Assembly: GCA_018825725.1 (NCBI GenBank)
Contig: JAHKBC010000157.1
Span: forward strand, 1-10,027
Direction: 5' to 3'
DNA: 10,027 nucleotides
Source of the DNA: Candidatus Omnitrophota bacterium
Lineage (GTDB): Bacteria; Omnitrophota; Gorgyraeia; Gygaellales; Profunditerraquicolaceae
The stretch's first letter is position 1, and the number at the start of each line of letters is the position of its first letter. Positions 1 to 5,805 of this stretch are shown piece by piece. The translations under genes were made by a program, and so were the position numbers. The notes beneath the pieces are model-generated. The model did no database searches and was not told the origin of the DNA. It saw only the letters and a program-made list of their open reading frames with translations.

Positions 1-588
1 AATCAGCTCAATGCCCTTATTAAAAAAGTTCCCGGTTCCTGTATTTATCATCATACCCACAGGTTTTTACAGCAGCACCAGTATCTTTCTCCCGAGCCGC
101 CGAATGATTTTGCCTATTGGGTGAGCGATATTTTAGGAGAGGATGAATTAGCCGAAAAACTGGCCAGTATCGATACCGTGCAATTCAACAATATTCGCTC
201 CTTAAGAGAAAAGATTACCAAGACTATAGAAGAGTACTTGAATGATAATTCTGTGGCCAAGATTAAATTTGCCCGGGAAGGCGAAGAATTCCATTTTATT
301 AAGTCTATCAGTTTTATTGTTCCCACTAATTATGTAGCTTATGATTTAAGGGATTTCTATGAAATAATTAAGAAGATTACTATTGATTCGATATATTTCC
401 ATATTTTTGAATCGCGACTGCGTCTAGAGAAGAAAACAAATGATTTTGCTAATTGGATAGCGGATTCTATTGGTGACCAGGAACTTGCAGGCAAAGTTTT
501 CCGCCTGGATCCTTACACCTATACCTTGGAAGACTTGCGCCAGAAGATTCTAAAATTATTAGAAGGGAAGATTAATCAAAATGCCTAA
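1..588 (+). CDS. DUF5752-like protein with two tandem domain repeats (5' end outside window)
   Basis: The reading frame is open from base 1, so the gene is cut by the window edge; the in-frame GTG at 121 is internal and not a start. The visible 195 codons contain the same domain twice. Copy 1 (about codons 3-80) has LIKK, then IYHH, NDFAYW, SDILGEDELAEK, LREKI. Copy 2 (about codons 119-191) has IIKK, IYFH, NDFANW, DSIGDQELAGK, LRQKI. Matching motifs are about 112 codons apart. No membrane segment, signal peptide or catalytic motif is visible; it looks soluble and helical. I recall DUF5752 proteins encoded beside TreT-like glycosyltransferases, and the stop codon here overlaps the treT start by 8 bp, so a role with that enzyme (partner or regulator) is inferred from coupling. 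The family name comes from memory of similar sequences and is less certain than the gene itself. Function unknown. Confidence 0.8.
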   Translation, partial: NQLNALIKKVPGSCIYHHTHRFLQQHQYLSPEPPNDFAYWVSDILGEDELAEKLASIDTVQFNNIRSLREKITKTIEEYLNDNSVAKIKFAREGEEFHFIKSISFIVPTNYVAYDLRDFYEIIKKITIDSIYFHIFESRLRLEKKTNDFANWIADSIGDQELAGKVFRLDPYTYTLEDLRQKILKLLEGKINQNA

Positions 589-1792
589 TATGCAGGAATA
601 TGCGGATATCGTCGGGCAATCAATAGTTGATGATTTGAGATTGATTGCCGAAAGGCTTAAGGGCAAGGTTATTCAGCATGTTAATTCTACTTCAGTCGGC
701 GGCGGGGTAGCGGAGATCCTCAATCGCATGCTTCCTTTGTTGAGAGAATTAGGCGTTGATACCAGATGGGATTTAATAAAAGGAGGGGAGCAGTTTTTTA
801 ACGTAACCAAGAAGTTCCATAACCTCCTCCACGGCAGGAATGATGAGATAACCCAAAAGGATTTTGATATATTCATGGAGACTGCTCAAAGAAATATCGA
901 GGAAGTTAATACTTTTGGAGATATTGTTTTTATCCATGACCTCCAACCCATTGCCCTGGTAAAGAAAAAAAAGGATAATAAGTGGATATGGAGGTGCCAT
1001 ATCGATGTGTCTAATCCCAATCAAAGGATTTGGAAGTTTTTGATGGATTTTATCTTGCAGTATGACTCGGCGGTTTTTTCTGCTCCAAGTTTTTCCCAGC
1101 GCTTGAGCATAAGACAATTCCTGATTTCTCCTTCTATCGACCCCTTGAGCGATAAAAATAAAGAATTGCCTTCCGAGACCATTGAAAAAGTTCTGGAAAA
1201 ATATGAAATAATTAAAGATAAGCCTATTATTACGCAGATTTCACGCTTTGACCGTCTGAAAGACCCTATAGGGGTAATTGAGGCATATCAACAGGTGAAA
1301 AGGTATGTTGACTGTCAGCTTATTTTGGCCGGAGGCACAGCTAGCGATGATCCCGAGGGGCTTGAGGTTCTGGCAGAAGTGAGGGAAAGGGCAAAAAAAG
1401 ACAAAGATATTCATATTCTTCTCTTGCCGCAGAACGATATTGAAGTTAATGCCTTGCAGAGGGCTTCTACAGTAATAATCCAGAAGTCGCTAAAGGAGGG
1501 CTTTGGCCTTACGGTAGCCGAGGCATTATGGAAGGCCAAGCCGGTTGTGGCTTCTAATGTCGGGGGAATACCTTTGCAGGTCAAGCATAAATTCTCAGGG
1601 CTGCTTTGTCACTCTGTTGAAGGGGCAGCTTTTGCCATAAAACAACTTTTAAATACTCCTGCTTATGCCCAAAAACTAGGAGAAAACGGAAAGGAACACA
1701 TACGTAATAATTTTTTAATTACGCGCCATATTAGGGATTACATTATTTTGTTCCTTTCTTTGTATCATAAGAAAGACGTGGTCTACTTATAG
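581..1792 (+). CDS. treT: Trehalose synthase, glycosyltransferring (TreT), GT4 family
   Basis: A cytosolic GT-B fold retaining glycosyltransferase of 403 residues, close to the roughly 410 usual for TreT. TreT joins a nucleotide-activated glucose (usually ADP- or UDP-glucose) to free glucose to give trehalose, reversibly. The N-terminal Rossmann half shows [15 protein letters not shown] (33-47), a His-Asp pair (119-120) and WRCHID (137-142), the TreT-type acceptor-side motifs, followed by [10 protein letters not shown] (184-193). The donor half shows SRFDRLKDP (221-229) and the GT4 E-X7-E motif EGFGLTVAE (306-314), followed by GGIPLQV. ATG 581 overlaps the upstream stop in ATGCCTAA, with GGGAAG upstream as a weak ribosome site; ATG 590 is a possible alternative start. 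Translational coupling to the DUF5752-like gene is likely. No trehalase or trehalose phosphatase gene is nearby. Other GT4 enzymes are possible, but the WRCHID and SIDPL signatures favour TreT. Confidence 0.85.
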   Translation: MPNMQEYADIVGQSIVDDLRLIAERLKGKVIQHVNSTSVGGGVAEILNRMLPLLRELGVDTRWDLIKGGEQFFNVTKKFHNLLHGRNDEITQKDFDIFMETAQRNIEEVNTFGDIVFIHDLQPIALVKKKKDNKWIWRCHIDVSNPNQRIWKFLMDFILQYDSAVFSAPSFSQRLSIRQFLISPSIDPLSDKNKELPSETIEKVLEKYEIIKDKPIITQISRFDRLKDPIGVIEAYQQVKRYVDCQLILAGGTASDDPEGLEVLAEVRERAKKDKDIHILLLPQNDIEVNALQRASTVIIQKSLKEGFGLTVAEALWKAKPVVASNVGGIPLQVKHKFSGLLCHSVEGAAFAIKQLLNTPAYAQKLGENGKEHIRNNFLITRHIRDYIILFLSLYHKKDVVYL

Positions 1793-1809
1793 TGAACCCC
1801 GTTATTCTA

Positions 1810-1837
1810 TTGACTTATTATTCAATTATGATATATT
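1810..1837 (+). promoter_or_regulatory. Sigma-70 type promoter for hppA, extended -10
   Basis: TTGACT at 1810-1815 and TATATT at 1832-1837 each match consensus at 5 of 6 bases, with a 16-bp spacer. TG at 1829-1830 one base before the -10 adds an extended -10 element. Predicted transcription start is near 1844. This places hppA in its own transcription unit, separate from treT. Confidence 0.7.
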
Positions 1838-1841
1838 AATG

Positions 1842-1879
1842 CAAACCTCTACTTTTAATGTAGAGGTTTGTTATTTTTT
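1842..1879 (+). terminator. Perfect 11-bp hairpin plus T-rich tail: treT terminator and/or 5' hairpin of hppA mRNA
   Basis: CAAACCTCTAC (1842-1852) pairs perfectly with GTAGAGGTTTG (1860-1870) around a 7-nt loop, and is followed by TTATTTTTT (1871-1879). Stem plus T-rich tail looks like an intrinsic terminator for transcripts arriving from treT. It also starts almost exactly at the predicted start point of the hppA promoter, so the hppA mRNA would begin with this hairpin. The stem is only moderately GC-rich and the T run is interrupted, so termination may be partial. Confidence 0.6.
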
Positions 1880-1886
1880 CGTACAC

Positions 1887-1893
1887 AAGGAGG
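1887..1893 (+). promoter_or_regulatory. Ribosome binding site that fixes the hppA start
   Basis: AAGGAGG lies 8 nt before ATG 1902. The reading frame is open further back to ATG 1839, but that start has no ribosome site, falls between promoter and hairpin, and would add 21 residues unlike any pyrophosphatase N-terminus. The start at 1902 (or the adjacent ATG 1905) is therefore chosen. Confidence 0.85.
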
Positions 1894-1901
1894 TTATAAA
1901 A

Positions 1902-4001
1902 ATGATGTCGGAATTATTGGTGTTAGCTCCTTTTAGTTCAATACTGGCATTAGGATTTGCCGCATATCTGGCTGTTGTGGTATTAAGGCATTCTGAGGGT
2001 TCTGAAAGGATGAAAGAGATTGCCAATGCGGTAAGAATCGGCGCCAGGGCATATTTAAAAAGGCAATACATGGGCGTAGCTATTTTTTTTGCAGTTATGT
2101 TTCTGGTGTTGTTAGTATTGGCGCTTAAAAGATACCTGGCGATTTTTGTTCCTTTTGCTTTTTTAACCGGAGGTTTCTTTTCCGGTTTATCGGGTTTTAT
2201 CGGTATGACCATCGCAACACAGGCCTCCAGCCGGACAGCCAATGCCTCAATCAAGAGCCTTAATTCTGGTTTGCGCGTTGCTTTTTCCAGCGGCGCGGTA
2301 ATGGGATTAACTGTTGTCGGATTAGGCCTTTTAGATTTAAGTGTCTGGTACTATTTCCTGAATTGGTATTATTCCTGTCATCCTACCCCGTTAGGTTGTG
2401 ATAAAATTACCGCTATAACTTCGATTATGCTTTGTTCTGTCATGGGCGCTAGTTTTCAGGCTCTTTTTGCCCGTGTCGGAGGAGGAATTTTTACTAAGGC
2501 CGCAGATGTGGGGGCTGACTTAGTCGGTAAGGTTGAAGCAGGTATTCCTGAAGACGACCCTAGGAATCCTGCAGTAATTGCTGATAATGTCGGCGATAAT
2601 GTGGGTGATGTCGCGGGTATGGGAGCTGACCTTTATGAATCTCATGTAGGTTCTATTGTGGCAACGTCTGCTTTAGGTGTAGCTGCAGGACTTGGTTTAT
2701 CCGGAGTCATCGTGCCTATGGTTATGGCAGCAATAGGTGTTATTGCTTCAATTATAGGGACTTTTTTTGTGCGCAGTAAGGAAGAGGCCAGCCAAAAAGT
2801 TTTATTGGCAGCCCTGCGCAAAGGAGTTTTTACCAGCTCTCTTATAGTGGCGGTTGTTTCCTATTTTATGATTAAATTAACGCTGGGGATACAGCATATA
2901 GGAGTCTACTGGGCAGTTATTTCAGGTTTAGTAGCTGGAGTATTGATTGGTCTGGTTACTGAATATTATACCTCTAGCGGTTTCAAGCCTGTGCAGGGAA
3001 TTGCCAAGGCTTCTGTTACCGGACCGGCAACTGTCATTATTGAAGGGATGGCTGTAGGCATGATGTCTACAGCTTTGCCGGTTATTATAGTTGCTTTGGC
3101 TATCTTAGCTAGTTTCTTTTTTTCCGGTGGAGCAAAAAACTACGGAATCGGTCTTTATGGAGTAGCGATTTCTGCCGTGGGCATGCTTTCTACCCTAGGG
3201 ATAACTTTAGCTACAGATGCCTATGGCCCGGTTGTGGATAATGCCGGAGGCAATGCCGAGATGTCACATTTGCCACCCGAAGTAAGAAAGAGAACTGATG
3301 CCTTGGATTCACTGGGTAATACTACTGCAGCTACAGGCAAAGGTTTTGCTATTGGTTCAGCTGCTTTGACTGCCTTGGCTTTGATTGCAGCTTTTCGTGA
3401 GCAAGTATTGTTATTTGGGAAGCAGATGGACCTAAGCCTAATGAACCCAAATTTATTGATTGGTTTGTTTCTTGGAGCCATGCTTCCCTTTTTCTTTTGT
3501 TCTTTGACTATGCGCGCAGTAGGCCGCGCTGCTGGTAAGATAGTAGTAGAGGTGCGCCGGCAGTTTAAAGAGATACTGGGTTTAATGGAAGGTAAAGCTA
3601 AACCCGATTATGCTCGCTGTGTCAGTATTGCTACGCTGGCCGCGCAAAAAGAGATGATCTTTCCCGGGCTTATGGCTATTATGTCTCCTCTTGCCGTAGG
3701 TTTAGTCTTTGGCATAGAAGCCTTGTCAGGGTTATTGACCGGAGCTACTGTTGCTGGGTTTGTACTGGCAATTATGATGGCGAATTCCGGAGGCGCCTGG
3801 GATAACGCCAAGAAATATATCGAAGAGGGCCATCTGGGAGGCAAGGGTTCTCTTGCGCACAAGGCTGCGGTTGTAGGTGATACAGTCGGAGATCCTTTTA
3901 AAGATACTTCAGGTCCGTCGCTAAATATTTTGATTAAACTGATGTCTGTGGTCTCTATTGTTTTTGCGTCCTTTATAATTGCCAATTCTTTATTCAAGTA
4001 A
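1902..4001 (+). CDS. hppA: Membrane-bound ion-translocating pyrophosphatase, K+-dependent, probably Na+-pumping
   Basis: An integral membrane pump of 699 residues (family usually 670-730, about 16 helices) that couples PPi hydrolysis to export of Na+ or H+. The substrate site is intact: [12 protein letters not shown] (212-223), the aspartates of DNVGDNVGD (228-236), GADLYES (241-247), [26 protein letters not shown] and [15 protein letters not shown] near the C-terminus. In GNTTAATGK (472-480), Ala476 and Gly479 occupy positions that are Lys and Thr in K+-independent enzymes, so K+ dependence is predicted. Glu246 in LYES has the location of the gate glutamate of Thermotoga-type Na+-PPases; H+-PPases of plants carry it one helix turn later. 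This favours Na+ pumping, though dual Na+/H+ pumping cannot be excluded. It is monocistronic, with its own promoter and a good ribosome site. Many anaerobes use such pumps to recover energy from biosynthetic PPi. Confidence 0.97.
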   Translation: MMSELLVLAPFSSILALGFAAYLAVVVLRHSEGSERMKEIANAVRIGARAYLKRQYMGVAIFFAVMFLVLLVLALKRYLAIFVPFAFLTGGFFSGLSGFIGMTIATQASSRTANASIKSLNSGLRVAFSSGAVMGLTVVGLGLLDLSVWYYFLNWYYSCHPTPLGCDKITAITSIMLCSVMGASFQALFARVGGGIFTKAADVGADLVGKVEAGIPEDDPRNPAVIADNVGDNVGDVAGMGADLYESHVGSIVATSALGVAAGLGLSGVIVPMVMAAIGVIASIIGTFFVRSKEEASQKVLLAALRKGVFTSSLIVAVVSYFMIKLTLGIQHIGVYWAVISGLVAGVLIGLVTEYYTSSGFKPVQGIAKASVTGPATVIIEGMAVGMMSTALPVIIVALAILASFFFSGGAKNYGIGLYGVAISAVGMLSTLGITLATDAYGPVVDNAGGNAEMSHLPPEVRKRTDALDSLGNTTAATGKGFAIGSAALTALALIAAFREQVLLFGKQMDLSLMNPNLLIGLFLGAMLPFFFCSLTMRAVGRAAGKIVVEVRRQFKEILGLMEGKAKPDYARCVSIATLAAQKEMIFPGLMAIMSPLAVGLVFGIEALSGLLTGATVAGFVLAIMMANSGGAWDNAKKYIEEGHLGGKGSLAHKAAVVGDTVGDPFKDTSGPSLNILIKLMSVVSIVFASFIIANSLFK

Positions 4002-4006
4002 AATTC

Positions 4007-4065
4007 AAGGGACGGAACTTATTCATTATGGCTCTTAACTTGCCTGGGAAAATAAGTTCCTTGCC
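4007..4065. repeat. REP-like inverted repeat after hppA
   Basis: GGAACTTATT (4014-4023) and AATAAGTTCC (4051-4060) form a perfect 10-bp inverted repeat around 27 nt, itself containing a small GGC/GCC dyad. The left arm continues outward as AAGGGAC, while the right arm continues as TTGCC, a degraded version of the expected GTCCCTT. Sequences of the type GGGACGGAAC...GTTCCGTCCC are, as I recall, scattered as REP-type repeats mobilised by RAYT (TnpA-REP) transposases in many environmental genomes. No T run follows, so it is a poor intrinsic terminator, although a hairpin at the hppA mRNA 3' end could protect it. Only one copy lies in this window, so family membership is unproven. Confidence 0.5.
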
Positions 4066-4085
4066 GGCCAATATTGAAATAATAC

Positions 4086-4113
4086 TTGACAAATGATACG
4101 AATATGGTATCAT
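4086..4113 (+). promoter_or_regulatory. Strong promoter in the 4002-4435 gap, extended -10
   Basis: TTGACA (4086-4091, perfect), a 16-bp spacer, and TATCAT (4108-4113, 5 of 6), with TG at 4105-4106 as an extended -10. Predicted start is about 4117-4121, which is where the closing stem of the structured region begins. The spacer and -10 also contain ATGATAC...GTATCAT (4093-4099/4107-4113), a perfect 7-bp inverted repeat, which could be a repressor operator. Confidence 0.7.
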
Positions 4114-4283
4114 TTTAACGACGTATAACTCCCCAGCGTAACCCATAGGGATAGCCCTTTCCTTAGTATGTATGGGAAGGGCTAAGCGCTTGTAAATTTC
4201 ATCCGCGGGGCGAATGAAATTTATCTGTGCATGCTGCGGAGTAAATTATTCCGTCTGGAGACGGAACAATTTAGGAGGGGGCT

Positions 4284-4367
4284 ATGGATATAACCATCAA
4301 GTACATGTTACGCCCGGTAGCTCATTGTAAAGAGGGCTGCCATCATGTGTCCTGGGTACGACGTTAA
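4284..4367 (+). CDS. Possible 27-residue small ORF inside the structured region
   Basis: ATG 4284 is preceded by GGAGGGGG (4274-4281), one of the best ribosome sites in the window, with 5 nt between GGAGG and the ATG. It runs 27 codons to TAA 4365-4367. The peptide starts MDITIKYML, has two cysteines in CKEGC followed by His-His, and ends SWVRR. I recognise no family. A second short ORF in another frame (ATG 4214 to TAA 4328-4330, 38 residues, starting MKFICACCG) overlaps it and has only a weak ribosome site. The peptide could be a leader peptide of an attenuator or a small protein, or the ORF may be a chance frame within an RNA gene. Its last codons pair with the 5' end of the transcript, so translation would open the closing stem. 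Confidence 0.25.
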   Translation: MDITIKYMLRPVAHCKEGCHHVSWVRR

Positions 4368-4370
4368 ACT

Positions 4371-4382
4371 GCCCGTTTTTTT
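4371..4382 (+). terminator. T7 tract with competing GC stems, likely 3' end of the structured RNA
   Basis: GCCCG (4371-4375) is followed by seven T's (4376-4382). No single long stem directly abuts the tract. GCCC can pair with GGGC at 4334-4337, and CTGCC (4369-4373) can replace the identical CTGCC at 4337-4341 as partner of GGTAG (4316-4320). That exchange would suit a switchable terminator. Otherwise the closing stem, ending at 4365, stands 10 nt before the T's. Confidence 0.4.
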
Positions 4383-4435
4383 ACTCCCCAAAGTGTAAAC
4401 CGTTTTATTTTTTCATAATATAGAAAGTCAGCTAT

Positions 4436-5284
4436 ATGGCAAAAAGGCAAATAATAAAGATTGATGAGGTTAGGTGCAATGGTTGTGCGGAGTGTATTCC
4501 TAATTGTCCCGAAGGGGCCATCCAGGTAATTAATGGTAAAGCCAGATTAATCAGCGATTTATTCTGTGATGGTTTAGGGGCCTGTCTCGGCCATTGCCCA
4601 CAGGGTGCAATTACTATTTGTGAGAGGGATGCCCAAAATTACAATGAAAAAAAGGTTATGGAGAATATAGTTAAACAGGGCAAAGAGGTAATCTGGGCTC
4701 ATCTTTGTCATTTGAAGGAGCATAATGAATATGGTTATCTTAAAGACGCTATGGATATTCTAAAGAAAAGGAAAATAGATATAAATCCCGAAGATATCTT
4801 TCCTGCTAAAGGCCATGCTTCCGGTTGCCCAAGCTCCAAGAGTATGGATTTGAGAAAAACCGATAAATATTCCGAAACAGCCAAGATTGACCAGGCTCGG
4901 CCGAATTCCCAATTAAGTAATTGGCCAGTGCAAATCAAGCTCGCTCCTCTAGAAGCCGAATATTTTAAAGATGCGGATCTCTTAATAGCCGCGGATTGCG
5001 CGCCTTTTGCCTGTGCTAATTTTCATAGTGACCTATTAAAAGGCAAAGCGTTGCTGATAGGGTGCCCGAAACTGGATGGTGTAGATATATATGAAGAGAA
5101 ACTGACTCAGTTATTGAATAAAAACAGCATAAAATCCGTAACCTGCGCGCATATGGAGGTTCCTTGTTGTTATCATTTTGTCAAGTATATAAAGACTGCA
5201 ATCAGCCGCAGCGGCAAGAGTATCCCTTACCAGGATATAGTGATAAGCATAAAAGGAGAGCTTGTTAAACAAAAAAAGGCTTGA
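4436..5284 (+). CDS. Ferredoxin-domain protein with conserved-looking C-terminal domain of unknown function
   Basis: A soluble 282-residue protein. Residues 1-62 form a 2[4Fe-4S]-type ferredoxin domain. Motif I is complete (Cys14, 17, 20, 24 followed by Pro). Motif II has Cys44, Cys50 and Cys54-Pro, but the position of its second cysteine (47) is Leu. Cluster II therefore has only three cysteine ligands in view and may be a [3Fe-4S] or a labile [4Fe-4S] cluster. Residues 70-135 hold a charged helical stretch ending in GHASGCPSS. Residues 165-275 contain DLLIAADCAPFACANFH, LIGCPKLD and HMEVPCC, giving 16 cysteines in all and possible further metal binding. I recall similar full-length proteins in anaerobic bacteria annotated only as 4Fe-4S proteins; reaction unknown, electron transfer likely. 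The ribosome site is weak (AGAAAG). It lies between the structured RNA and the Fe-S/cysteine operon, and its stop codon overlaps the next promoter. Confidence 0.85.
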   Translation: MAKRQIIKIDEVRCNGCAECIPNCPEGAIQVINGKARLISDLFCDGLGACLGHCPQGAITICERDAQNYNEKKVMENIVKQGKEVIWAHLCHLKEHNEYGYLKDAMDILKKRKIDINPEDIFPAKGHASGCPSSKSMDLRKTDKYSETAKIDQARPNSQLSNWPVQIKLAPLEAEYFKDADLLIAADCAPFACANFHSDLLKGKALLIGCPKLDGVDIYEEKLTQLLNKNSIKSVTCAHMEVPCCYHFVKYIKTAISRSGKSIPYQDIVISIKGELVKQKKA

Positions 5285-5308
5285 CAAGATTTTTTTTTAT
5301 GCTATTCA
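5281..5308 (+). promoter_or_regulatory. Promoter for the Rrf2-cysK-thiME-nifSU operon
   Basis: TTGACA (5281-5286) overlaps the stop codon of the ferredoxin-like gene. After a 16-bp spacer comes TATTCA (5303-5308), preceded by TG at 5300-5301. The -10 lacks the final T and is weak on its own, but the layout equals the other two promoters in the window. Predicted start is near 5315, giving a leader of about 33 nt. Confidence 0.55.
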
Positions 5309-5339
5309 CTACTGTATTGATAGATTTACTGGAGAATAG
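5302..5339. promoter_or_regulatory. Imperfect dyad over the -10 region, candidate operator
   Basis: CTATTC (5302-5307) and GAATAG (5334-5339) are perfect 6-bp arms, and several inner positions are also symmetric about 5320/5321. The dyad covers the -10 and start point of the Rrf2 promoter, where an autorepressor would bind. It is longer (38 bp) than the roughly 25-bp site usual for an Rrf2 dimer and does not match the IscR consensus well, so the assignment is tentative. Confidence 0.3.
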
Positions 5340-5347
5340 AGGAGTGG

Positions 5348-5785
5348 ATGAAACTTTCAACAAAGGGTCGTTACGGAACGCGCTTAATGCTAGATTTGGC
5401 TTTACATTTTGGCCAAGGCCAGGTGTTACTTAAGGATATTGCTAGGCGTCAGGGTCTTTCGGAAAAATATCTCTGGCATCTGATAAATCCTTTAAAGAAT
5501 GCCGGATTAGTCGTTTCCAATCGTGGTATTAGGGGAGGTTATGTATTAGCCAGGGCTCCGGATAAAATTAATATAAGGCAGATTGTAGAGGTGCTAGAAG
5601 GAGAGCTGTGCCTGGTAGATTGTGTGCACAATAATGAAACTTGCAATAGGATTTCTACCTGTGTTACTAAGGAAGTATGGGAACTGGTTACAAATAGGGT
5701 ATTACAGACATTGGAGTCGTTTACCTTGCAAGACTTGGTGGACAAACAAAAAATTAAGTCACAAGACGCTGTTTATGCTATATAA
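5348..5785 (+). CDS. Rrf2 family transcriptional regulator, IscR-like with three-cysteine cluster motif
   Basis: A DNA-binding regulator of 145 residues, typical family length. It begins [18 protein letters not shown], the standard Rrf2/IscR start, which supports ATG 5348 even though the GAGGAG site is only 3 nt away. A winged helix-turn-helix follows: [16 protein letters not shown] (27-42) with recognition and wing segment [13 protein letters not shown] (57-69). Cys92, Cys99 and Cys105 (C-X6-C-X5-C) correspond to the [2Fe-2S] ligands of IscR (C-X5-C-X5-C); Cys88 is extra. CymR-type cysteine regulators lack this triad, so sensing of Fe-S status is the better guess than sensing through the CysE-CysK complex. 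It is first gene of an operon holding cysK and nifSU, 20 bp before cysK, and probably represses the operon and itself. The exact effector is inference. Confidence 0.9.
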   Translation: MKLSTKGRYGTRLMLDLALHFGQGQVLLKDIARRQGLSEKYLWHLINPLKNAGLVVSNRGIRGGYVLARAPDKINIRQIVEVLEGELCLVDCVHNNETCNRISTCVTKEVWELVTNRVLQTLESFTLQDLVDKQKIKSQDAVYAI

Positions 5786-5805
5786 TAAATAAGGAGAATT
5801 TTTCG

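Larger units (their letters stand above)
4117..4382 (+). ncRNA. Unrecognised structured RNA, about 265 nt, with own promoter and T7 end
   Basis: The ends pair: AACG-A-CGTA (4117-4125) with TACG-A-CGTT (4357-4365) around one A-A mismatch, continued by CCCAG (4132-4136) with CTGGG (4352-4356). Inside are AGCCCTTTCC/GGGAAGGGCT (4153-4162/4174-4183, one G-U), TAAATTTCAT/ATGAAATTTA (4193-4202/4214-4223, perfect), TAAATT-A-TTCCGTC closed by TGGA and returned by GACGGAA-C-AATTTA (4242-4273), and ACATG/CATGT (4303-4307/4344-4348) enclosing GGTAGCTC/GAGGGCTGCC (4316-4341). Competing pairings exist: ATAGCCC (4151-4157) also matches GGGCTAT (4279-4285). Seven T's (4376-4382) end the unit 53 nt before the ferredoxin-like gene. 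It could be a free RNA or a cis-acting leader of that gene. It does not match RNase P, tmRNA, SRP or 6S RNA signatures, nor a riboswitch I know. Boundaries come from the promoter and T run. Confidence 0.55.

Noticed and set aside
121..588. GTG 121 as start of the first gene
   Set aside because: The frame is open to base 1 and the upstream 40 codons contain the first half of the first domain repeat.
1839..1901. Upstream ATG extension of hppA by 21 codons
   Set aside because: The extension spans the promoter edge and the hairpin, has no ribosome site, and does not resemble pyrophosphatase N-termini; AAGGAGG sits 8 nt before ATG 1902.
4117..4382. Known housekeeping RNA (RNase P, tmRNA, SRP RNA, 6S RNA)
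   Set aside because: The GAGGAAAGTCC core of RNase P, the tag-peptide region and CCA end of tmRNA, and the GGAA-loop domain of SRP RNA are all missing, and the fold is branched rather than the single rod of 6S RNA.
4391..4419. Separate promoter just before the ferredoxin-like gene
   Set aside because: CATAAT at 4414-4419 is -10 like, but no acceptable -35 lies 16-18 bp upstream; too weak to list as a feature.
5270..5298. A-run/T-run around CTTGACAAG as a terminator after the ferredoxin-like gene
   Set aside because: The core stem is only about 3 bp plus A-T pairs, and the sequence is better explained as the -35 of the next promoter; weak termination cannot be excluded.
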